Below, one piece after another: positions 17,854 to 28,400 of a DNA stretch of 64,000 nt. The DNA is from an uncultured Flavobacteriales bacterium. GTDB lineage: Bacteria > Bacteroidota > Bacteroidia > Flavobacteriales > Crocinitomicaceae. Each line of letters begins with the position of its first letter. Position 1 is the first letter of the stretch. The notes under the pieces are model-generated. The model did not search any database and was not told the origin of the DNA. It saw only the letters and a list, made by a program, of their open reading frames with translations. The DNA is taken from assembly GCA_946482515.1 (NCBI GenBank), contig CAMLRS010000001.1, positions 434,001 to 498,000 of the forward strand, written 5' to 3'. The position numbers were made by a program, and so were the translations under genes.

Positions 17854-19449
17854 ATGTTCTATTTAAAGCAAAACGTTGTCCTTGAAGCATTGGTGGACAG
17901 ATGGTACGGCTGGTCGCATTTGATCTCGCCTGCTACTGCTGCTTTGAATATCCGTGACCGGCATCTGAAAATCATGAAATCGTTTATTCAGAATCCGAAA
18001 ATTCACGTTGCCGCGGTCAAAAAACCGGAAATGCGTGGAGGACCATTTATTGATTATGGCGTAGAGCGCCTGGACGAAATCCGTGGTCTGTACGAAGAAA
18101 CACTGGTCAACAGGGCAGAGCTTTTAGAGCTTGCCGAGGCGATCCATGAGCTGGGAGCGATGCTGAACAGAGAAGCCAAAGGTGGCTCCATGATCCCGCT
18201 TTATGCAGCTGTACCCGAAACCCTGCGCGGATTCGTTGAATTGGTGTACGATGTGGAGGAACAACCAGGCTTCCGGTTATTCGAATCCTTGCTGTATCAC
18301 AGCAAGTATTACCAGGAAAGCGCCCAGTCCATTTCGTTACAGCTCGTGAACTCCGATACCGAACGTTCGTTTGTGCTGAGTACGCCCCGACTGGATGATC
18401 CGGCAGTTATTCACAGTCCGATTCCGTTCAAAGAGGCGATCATTGATCAGCTGTTCCGCATGCACCGTATTCCCGGATCTGAGCAGGATATTGCCCTGAT
18501 TGCTGAAAAGCTTGGTGTTTCCGGCGATCAACAGGAGCTGTTCCAATCTTTTTTTACGGAAGAACCGCCGAAACCGTATGTTCCTTATACAGGGCCGGGC
18601 ATCCGCACGCGTTACTTCGGACATGCATGCGTATTGGTAGAGACAAGTGAGCTTTCCATCCTGGTCGATCCTGTGATCAGCTACGACGGCTATGAAAAAG
18701 AGGTACACGGCTACACCGTTGCCGACCTCCCGGAAGTGATCGATTATGTGTTGATTACACACAATCACCAGGACCACGTTTTGCTGGAAACCTTATTGCA
18801 ATTGCGCCATAAGATCGATACGATCGTTGTGCCGTCTTCCGGAAAAGGAGCTCTGCAGGATCCGTCTTTGAAATTCATGTTCCGCCAGATCGGTTTTTCC
18901 AAAGTGATCGAGCTCGATGATATGGAACGGATCGATTTGCCGAAATGCGTGATTACAGCACTTCCTTTCCTGGGAGAACATGCCGATCTGGATGTTCGCA
19001 GCAAAGCGTGCTTTCATGTTCAGATGCACAATCGGTTCAATGTGATGTTTGTGGCGGATTCCAAAAACATTGAGCCAAAAATTTATGAGAAAGTCCAGGC
19101 ATGTGTCGGGACAATCGATGTACTTTTTCTGGGTATGGAGTGCGACGGGGCGCCACTTTCGTGGCTATATGGTCCTTTGCTGCGCGAGCCGCTGTCAAGG
19201 GAAAAAGATCAGGTAAGACGACTTTCCGGCAGCGATTGTTCGGAAGGGATGGATCTGGTCCGTTTGTTCAAACCATCCCATGTTTTTGTGTATGCAATGG
19301 GACTGGAACCATGGCTCGAGTTTATCAGCTCCATCAAATACACAGACGCTTCCAGGCCGATTATTGAGTCGGATAATCTGATTCGGAATTGTATGGCCGA
19401 AGGCATTGTTTCCGAACGGCTTTTCGGAGAAAAAACCATTGAATTTTAA
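17854..19449 (+). CDS. CmlA-type diiron beta-hydroxylase of carrier-bound amino acids (copy 2)
   Basis: A 531-residue paralogue of the protein at 1964, collinear over its whole length. It has the same N-terminal domain motifs (W-Y-G-W-S-H-L-I-S-P, R-H-L-K-I-M, G-G-P-F-I-D-Y-G) and the same metallo-beta-lactamase-fold signature H-N-H-Q-D-H at residues 303-308. E375 and D402 match the remaining CmlA iron ligands. Both copies therefore look catalytically complete. By family it hydroxylates the beta-carbon of an aminoacyl group on a carrier protein. It sits between NRPS2 and NRPS3, 19 nt after the former and 17 nt before the latter, in the same operon. The copies differ throughout, so this is an old duplication with probable division of labour between modules. 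Which modules they serve cannot be read here, but the related DASAIGQIVK/DAGAIGQVVK units are natural candidates. Confidence 0.86.
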   Translation: MFYLKQNVVLEALVDRWYGWSHLISPATAALNIRDRHLKIMKSFIQNPKIHVAAVKKPEMRGGPFIDYGVERLDEIRGLYEETLVNRAELLELAEAIHELGAMLNREAKGGSMIPLYAAVPETLRGFVELVYDVEEQPGFRLFESLLYHSKYYQESAQSISLQLVNSDTERSFVLSTPRLDDPAVIHSPIPFKEAIIDQLFRMHRIPGSEQDIALIAEKLGVSGDQQELFQSFFTEEPPKPYVPYTGPGIRTRYFGHACVLVETSELSILVDPVISYDGYEKEVHGYTVADLPEVIDYVLITHNHQDHVLLETLLQLRHKIDTIVVPSSGKGALQDPSLKFMFRQIGFSKVIELDDMERIDLPKCVITALPFLGEHADLDVRSKACFHVQMHNRFNVMFVADSKNIEPKIYEKVQACVGTIDVLFLGMECDGAPLSWLYGPLLREPLSREKDQVRRLSGSDCSEGMDLVRLFKPSHVFVYAMGLEPWLEFISSIKYTDASRPIIESDNLIRNCMAEGIVSERLFGEKTIEF

Positions 19450-19466
19450 CCACACGCAAGCTCGAA

Positions 19467-22400
19467 ATGGATAGTGTTATACAAGAACTGCTAACGGAAT
19501 TAAGACAACAACAGATAAAGCTCACGCTTTCGGGTGAAAACCTGGAGGTCACTGCTGTTCAGAACAAAATCCCGGCAGAGCTCATTGCCCGTATCCGCGA
19601 GCACAAGCCAGCCATTATCACCTATCTTCAATCAGTAGCTGTTTCAGCAGACTTATCTATTCCGGCAACAGCGCAAATGGAAAGCTACCCGCTTTCTTCC
19701 GCCCAGAAACGCTTGTGGATCCTCAGCCAGTTTCCGGGACAGTCTGTTGTTTACAATATGCCGAATACGCTCGTATTGAATAATTCATTCGATACAGAGT
19801 GCTTTGTCAAAGCCGTAAAAGCGACCATAGAACGTCATGAAATCCTGCGTACGGTGTTTCGTCAGAATGACCAGGGCGAAGTTCGTCAGGTGGTTTTGCC
19901 CGCGGGTGAGTCGGGTCTTTCCATGCAGGAATTGGACCTGAGCAACCAGGACAATCCACAACAGGCAGCTGCAGCGTTCATTCAGGAAGACGAGCTCCGA
20001 CCGTTCGACCTGGAAACGGGCCCATTGTTGCGCGTTGTATTGATCCGCATCAGTGAAGACACCCACCTGTTCTACTACAATATGCATCATATCGTCAGCG
20101 ATGGCTGGTCGATCAACGTGCTTTCATCAGATATTTTCGCCTTCTACAACGCCTTCCTTACGGGTTCCGAGCCGCAATTGGAACCGCTCCGGATCCAGTA
20201 CCGCGATTATGCCGTTTGGCAAAACCAGCAGCTGGAAGGCGATGATTCGCAGCGTCTGGAACAGTTTTGGCTGGAGCGTTTTGCGGGTGACCTGCCTTAC
20301 ACCGAGCTGCCTTTTCAATTGACCCGCCCAACCACAAAATCTTCGGGTGGAAGCAGTCTGTCCGTAGCCATTCCCGAAGCGACCGTTACGCCAATGAAAC
20401 AACTGGCAAACAGCAACGGAGCCAGCTTGTTTATGGTTGTTTTAGCAACGCTCAAGACCTTCATTTACAGATATACCGGTGAAACGGATGTGGTTTTGGG
20501 AACACCGGTCGCCGGCAGGAACCATCCTGACCTCGAAGGACAGATCGGGTTTTACGTCAATATGCTGGCGTTGCGAAACCAGCTTCGCCCGGAAAGCTCT
20601 TTTGCTACCGTTGTGAAAGAAATTGCCCTTTCGACAAAAGAAGCGTTTAATCACCAGGAATTTCCATTCGACAGACTTGTCGAAGCATTGAATTTACCCC
20701 GCGACACCTGGCGAAATCCCCTTTTCAGCTACTCCGTTACCTATCATAATCACCAGGAAGGCGGCGAAGAAGCGCTGCTGGAAGGTCAGGTATTCAGCGA
20801 TCGTGAATCAACCCGCTTCGATATGGAATTCCATTTCCGAGAAGTTGGCCACGGACTGGTAATGAGCGTTGTGTATGATAACGATCTGTTCTTAAGAGAA
20901 GACGTAAGCCGTATGCTGGAAGATTACCTCTTGCTGACAGGCTCACTGCTGAAACAACCGGATATGGCCATTGCCAGGCTGGATTTTCTTTCCGACGAAA
21001 CCCGGCAATTGCTCCTGCATACGTTTAATACTACAAGCACTCCTTACCCTTCAGACCTCAGTATCGCGGATCTTTTCCGCCAACAAGTGTCTGAAAATCC
21101 CGATAAGCTTGCCTTGATCAGTGGCAGTAAGCGCTTCACCTATTCCGAACTGGACGGCATCTCGAATGAAATTGCCCAACAGCTGCTCAGCGAGTACGCC
21201 CTTGCGCCGGGTGAAATCGTGGCATTTCAGCTGGATCGCAACGAATGGGTGATGATTGCCATTCTGGCTATTCTGAAAACAGGTGCCGCTTACCTTCCGA
21301 TAGAGCCGGATGCACCGGTGAGCAGAAAAGAACAGATGATGAAAGATGCTTCCGTTCGACTGCTGATTACGGAAGCCAATTACATCTTCGACCTCGACTT
21401 TTTCGACGGTTCGGTCTTTGGAATCGATGTGGAATACGAGCCGGGTGTTCATCCGCAGGAAGCACCGCAGGTTGAATTGTCTCCGCGTCCCCTCGCGTAT
21501 GTCATGTACACCTCCGGCTCAACCGGAACGCCTAAAGGTGTGATGGTAGAACAGCGAAGTGTTGTGCGATTGGTGAAATCCTCCAATATGTACACGTTTA
21601 CGCCCGATGATACCCTTCTGGCTACCGGATCACTGGCATTCGATGCCACCACATTCGAATTCTGGGGGCCGCTGCTCAATGGCGGAACACTTGTTCTGTG
21701 CGAGCAATCCGTGTTGCTTAATACCAGCCTGCTCGAACAGGAAATAGTGAAACACGGCGTATCCATGATGTGGTTCACCTCGGGCTGGCTGAATCAATTG
21801 ATTGAGTCCGGAACAGCGTTGTTTTCCCATTTGAATGTCGTTGTGGCGGGTGGTGACCGACTTTCACCTGCACACCTGTCGAGGCTGCTGGAAAACTATC
21901 CCGACCTGAAAATCCTGAACGGATACGGCCCTACAGAAAACACGACTTTTTCACTCTACTATCCGGTACAATTGCCATTGACTGGAGAAATTCCTGTTGG
22001 CCGACCTGTTTCGAACAGTACGGTGTACATCCTGAATGAAGGAAATTGTTTGCAACCCATCGGTGTTCCGGGAGAAATCTGTCTTGGAGGTGATGGTTTG
22101 TCTGCAGGATACCTCAATGATCCTTCACTGACAGCACAAAAATTCACGGCTGATCCGCATAACCCAGGGCAATTGATCTACAGAACAGGCGACAAAGGCA
22201 AATGGCTGCCGGAAGGAGCTGTTGCCTTCCTGGGAAGAATAGACGACCAAGTGAAAATCCGTGGTTACAGGATCGAGCCAGGTGAAATCGAACAGGTATT
22301 GCTCGATCATCCGGCGATTAATAACGGCGTCATTACCCTTTACCGCTCATCGGAGACGGACAAAGAACTTGTGGCCTACTACACTTCGGCAGAAGCGTTA

Positions 22401-25400
22401 AACATTCCTGAACTACGAACTTATTTCAAAGACAGGTTGCCGGAATACATGGTGCCAACCCGGTTTATCCGCTTAGAGCAACTACCACTCACTGTTAACG
22501 GAAAAGTGGATAAACGTGCCCTGCCGGCTCCTGATCAGACAGCTCAGGAAAGCGGAAGAGCCTATGTTGCTCCAAGAACAGAGCTGGAGGAAAAACTGGT
22601 TGCCGTATGGCAAGAAGTGCTCAAAAGAGAACGCATCGGAGTACAAGATGACTTTTTTGAATTGGGAGGACACAGTCTCAAGCTCACAGTACTGCTGAAT
22701 GAATACCACAAACAGTTCCAGGTGAAACCAACCTTCAGTGAATTGTTTACCCTTACTACGCTTGAAGAACACGCAACGCTGATTGAAAACACTGCAACAG
22801 AAGATTTCAACAGCATCCCGCAATTGCCGGATTCGGAAAGCTATAGCATTTCCGATGCCCAGCGACGATTGTGGGTATTGAGCCAGTTTGAAGACGGTTC
22901 CGTTGCCTACAATATGCCTTTCAGCATTGTGATGCAAGGCCAGCCCGATGTGGAAAAATTGAAAAAAGCCATCGAGCAAACACTGGAACGTCATGAAATT
23001 CTGCGTACCGTTTTCCGGCAGGAAGAAACCGGAGAAGTCAGACAGCATGTCAAGTCGCTTGCAGCCCTGAATTTTAACGTACAGGTGCTGGACTATTCCT
23101 CCCATCCCGATCCGGAAGCCAGTGCTACCGCTTTTCAGGAAGCAGACGCTTACCAGCCATTTGACCTCGAGAATGGTCCGCTGATCCGGGCTGCATTTTT
23201 GCTGTTGAATGACACGACAGCCGTATTCTATTACAATATTCACCACATCATCTGCGATGGCTGGTCGCTGGAAATTCTTGCCCGCGACGTTTTTGCCATC
23301 TACGAATCGCTCCGGAGAGGAACCGTTCCTGTTTTACCGGAGCTGCGTATCCAATACCGCGATTACGCCGCCTGGCAGACAGCCAAGCTGCTCGAGCCGG
23401 AAATGGACGCCGACCGGGCTTACTGGCTCCATCACTTATCGGGAGACATCCCTTTGCTGGAGCTGCCTTCGGCTGTTAACAGACCGGCCGTCAGGACTTT
23501 TAATGGAAGCAGCCTGAACACTTATCTTCCAAAAGAAGCTGTTGTGAAGCTGAAAGCCCTTTGCGAAGAAAAAGAAGCAACGCTGTTTATGGGATTGCTT
23601 GCCGTGCTCAAAGTGCTGCTCTTCCGGTATACGGCTCAAAACGACATCATCATAGGAAGCCCGATAGCCGGACGCGCGCATGCAGATTTAAAGGATCAGA
23701 TCGGTTTTTATGTCAACACACTTGCCCTTCGTACAGCTATCGACGCAGAGGCTTCTTACACAGAGACGCTGGAAAAAGTACGCGAAACGGCCCTGAATGC
23801 TTACGTCCATCAGCACTATCCGTTCGACAAACTGGTAGAAGAACTGGGATTGAACAGAGACACATCCCGAAACGCGCTGTTCGACATCATGCTGGTGTTG
23901 CAAAACAACGGCGAGAACAGCGGAACGATCGAACCAGATCCTTCGCTGGTTGATCTGATAGAAGAAGGAGCGGCCAAAACCAGCAAGTTTGACCTCTTGT
24001 TTAACCTCATGGAACAGGGAGATTACATCTCCTTCGGAGTGGAATACAACACAGACGTCTACGACGGCAAACTGGTAAAACGCTTTATTGCCGACTTCAA
24101 GACGCTGCTTGGTGTTCTTCTGAACGAGCCGGATCAGGCGATCGGAAAACTGAACTACCTGTCTGGTGAAGAATGGACAAAAGTGGTGACGGATTTCAAC
24201 GCAACCGATGTAGCATACGAGGAAACGACCGTCATGGATCTTTTTGAAAGACAAGTGCTGTTAACTCCCGATGCCATTGCCGTTGTGAGCCAGGACCAGG
24301 AATGGACGTATACTGAACTAAACGAGCGGGCCAACAGGCTGGCGCATTGTCTGCGAAACGATTGGAAGGTTTTGCCGGGGAATTATGTCTCCGTCATGCT
24401 GGAAAGGAGCATAGAAAGCATTATTGCGATGATCGGCGTGATGAAATCGGGAGCGTGTTACGTTCCGGTTGATCCCGCTTATCCTGAAGCACGGATCAAT
24501 TACCTGCTTTCTGATACAGGAGCCGGTATCATCATCGTCAGCGGAAGGCATCCTTCGCATGAGCTACTGAAAGACATCCAGGTACTGAACATGGATACGA
24601 TGGATTTCACCGGGTATTCCGCTTCCAACCCGGTACAGGTGAACAAGCCCGAAGACGGCTCATTTGTTATTTACACTTCCGGATCGACCGGCAATCCAAA
24701 AGGTGTGGAACAGACACACCGTATGATGAACAACCTGATTTGCTGGGATATTTATCATTCGGGAATTCCATCCGGATTGCGTCACCTGCAATACGCCTCT
24801 TTCAGCTTCGATGCGTCCCTGCACGATGTGTATTTTGTCCTGGGGTCAGGAGGCAGCCTGTACCTTGCTGAAGATGCTGTGCGACTAGATTTCCGACTGC
24901 TGCGCGAAGCCATTATAGACAAACAGGTAGAAGTGTTGTCGTTTCCGTATTCTGCCCTCACCAATTTCTTCGGATTAAACAAGTTGAACGAATTCGAGGG
25001 ACATTCCATCCGCTATATCATTTCAACAGCCGAGCAATTGTATGTGGGGAACCAGCTGCAAAGCTTCCTGGAAAAGTACTCGTCGATTGAATTGCATAAT
25101 CATTACGGACCTTCGGAAACCCACGTTGTAACAGCACACAAAATGAGTGCGGCAGCGGGCGACCTGGTGAACCGCTCATCTATCGGGATCCCGATTTCCA
25201 ACACACAGATCTATATCCTCGACAGCTGTTTGAATCCGGTTCCTGTGGGTGTAATCGGGGAATTGTATATCGGTGGCGCCAACCTCGCCAACGGCTACCT
25301 CAACTTACCGGAAACAACGGAACAACGGTTCATAGCCAGCCCGTTTGATGCTTCTGCTAAACTCTATACCAGCGGCGATCTGGGTTACTGGACTGAAGAA

Positions 25401-28400
25401 GGCCTGATCGAATACATCGGCCGGAAAGACGATCAGATCAAAATTCATGGCTACCGGATTGAACCGGGAGAGATCGAACAGGCCATGCTGCGCTACGCAA
25501 CGCTCGAAGATGCGGTTGTGGTGGTGAAAAAGAAAGCATCCGGGGAACAATTGCTGGCAGCTTACTTTACGGCTTCAAACGAAACAGCTATTGCTGATTT
25601 ACGCAACTTCCTCAAAGCATTCTTACCGGAATACATGCTTCCGATGGCCTTTGTGCAGCTGGAGTATATTCCCATGACCTCGAACGGGAAAGTGGATAAA
25701 AAAGCGCTGCCCGATCCGGAACATTCCGGGAAAACGGGACGTGCTGCCTATGAGCCGCCGGTCTTTGAAGATGAAAAATTACTGGCAGGAATCTGGGAAG
25801 ACGTGTTGTCACGGAGCCCGATCGGTTTGCGCGATGATTTTTTCCTGAGCGGAGGCCACAGCCTCTCGGCAATTCGCCTGATTTACCAGGTGCAGAAAGC
25901 GTTTTCGGTGAAAATCGAATTAAAAGAAGTCTTTCACGCGCCAACCGTTGCGGAACAGATCGCACTTATACGTTCCCGGGAAACATTCCTGTACACCGAT
26001 ATCGAACGCGCGCCGGAAGCAGCTTATTACCCGCTGTCCCACGCCCAGCAACGCTTGTGGATCCTCAGCCTGTTCAGCCCGGAAACGAGTATTACCTATA
26101 ACCTGACAGACAGCTTCCCTCTAGGTCAGTCGCTGGATGTGGCGCTGCTGCAAAAAGCCTTCGCAGCCCTGATAGACCGTCATGAAAGCCTGCGCACCGT
26201 GTTCATTACCGTCGACGGCGAGCCGTATCAACGCATCCTGGACACTTCCGAGAGCGATTTTGTCCTTGAGCATCACCCATTTGATCAGGCGACCGAAGCA
26301 GAAAGCTTTGTCGGGGAAAAAATGAACGCTTTCAGATCCACACCATTTGACCTGGAAAACGGTCCTTTAATGCGTGCGGCAATCGTAGAACTGGCGCAGG
26401 AAGGCTTCCACTTATTATTCAGCGTACACCACATCATTTCCGATGGTGTTTCGCTCGAAGTACTGAAAAAAGACCTCACGGAAATCTACCTGTCGTTGGC
26501 CGCAGGTGCAACCATTTCGCTGCCACCTCTAAACGTTCAGTATAAAGATTATGCCCGCTGGCAAAACAACCTGCTGACGAACGGCTCTATGCTTCAGCAC
26601 CGGTCTTTCTGGCTGGAGCAATTACAAGGGCCACTGCCAGTAATGGAGCTTCCGATTTCAGATCTGCGATCCAACATCCGCAGCAATGAAGGGCGCAGAA
26701 TAACGATCGACCTGGGAAGTACAATAAGCGGAGCCATCCGTGAGCTGGCCTTGAAAGAAAACACAACGCTGTTCACCGTATTGCTGGCAGGTATCAAATC
26801 ATTGTTGTTCAAATACACCGGTCAGACGGATGTCGTCATTGGTGTTCCTTATGCCGGAAGGGATCATATGGATTTGCGCAACCAAATCGGTTTTTACATC
26901 AATACACTGGCCATGCGGACGCGTTTTGAAGAAACGATGTCGATGCAGGAGCTTGTAGGAGCTGTGAACCAGACGGTCATGGAAAGCCTGTCGCATCACT
27001 CCTACCCGTTCGATCTTCTGGTAGAAGAGTTGAACCTGAAACGCGATTTGACCAGAAAACCGGTATTTGATATCTATTTCAACCTGTTGAACCATGATGA
27101 TGCCGGAACTGAAGCCGGTGCAGGCAATGAGGAGGAATACCAGATAACCTCTGTTTTCAATAAGTTCGACCTGGATATCCATGCCCGGGAGGAAGGCCAG
27201 ACCATCCTGCTCAGCGTTGCCGGATTAGTGGATCTGTTCAGCCAGGAAAATCTGATCGGTTTTGTGAACCACTTCCGACAAGTACTGGCGGAAATGGTGA
27301 AAAATCCGGGTCAAAGCCTGAAGCACCTGCCATTAGGTGCGGTTTCAGAAGATCTGACGCAAGGAAAACCCTTTGTGCGCGACGAAGAAACCTGTATGCA
27401 CGAGCTCTTTGAAAAACAGCGCACCAAAACACCGGATAAGACCGCCCTGGTTTACAACGACCAATCATTGAGCTACGCTCAGCTGGGGCTATGGTCTGAT
27501 CAGCTGGCAGGCCAGTTACGTGTTCGCTACAAGATTGCAGCTGGAGACCGGGTTGGATTGCTGCTGGATAATTCGGATCAGCTGATCGTTGGATTGCTGG
27601 CAATTTTGAAAGCAGGAGGTGTATTCGTCAGCCTCGATAAAAACGACCCGCAGCAGCGATTGAATGATATTGTAACGGATGCTTCCGTTCAATGTATCCT
27701 GACGGATGATGCTTCCATTTCTTTCGAAGGTGTGGAAGTTTGCACGGTTCCACTACTTTCCGACGATGAAGCGATTGCTGCCTTGCCGGAAATAAATGCG
27801 GCCCCGGAATCTTCGGCCTACATCTCTTATACTTCCGGATCTACCGGTATTCCAAAAGGTGTTGAAGTAACGCATACAGCCTTTGTGAATGCGATCAAAG
27901 GCTTATTGGAAGAATTTGACTTCAACGGCGACTGGAACTACCTGTTAAATTCCAGGCTGTCGTTTGATCCGTCATTGCGCCAGATTTTCATTCCGCTTAG
28001 CATCGGAGGAACGTTGATCATACCGCCTGATTTGCGGGACATTCAACAAGTCGCCGAACTGGTTTCCACCTGGCCGATCAATGCACTCTATGCCACACCG
28101 CCTGTTTGGGATGCGTTGCTGAGCTTCCCGGATTTCAATCCGGATCAGCTGTTCAGGGCGATGAGCAGTGGATCGCAATTGCCGGCAACAACAGCGGAAA
28201 AAATCAAAGCCCTGATCCATCCTGAAGGAAAAGTGATCAATATGTACGGGCCAACAGAGGTCTGTATGGTTTGCAGCTATATCGAGCTACAGACTTTTGA
28301 TACGAAACCGGTCATCGGAAAACCGGCGCGCGGATACCAGGTGTATATCGTCGACAGCGAAATGAACCTCCTTCCGGAAGGTATTCCTGGCGAAATTATT

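Noticed and set aside
22482..23246. Minus-strand open frame (254 codons) inside NRPS3
   Set aside because: Antisense to the carrier and condensation domains of a clearly real gene. The translation is low in recognisable structure.
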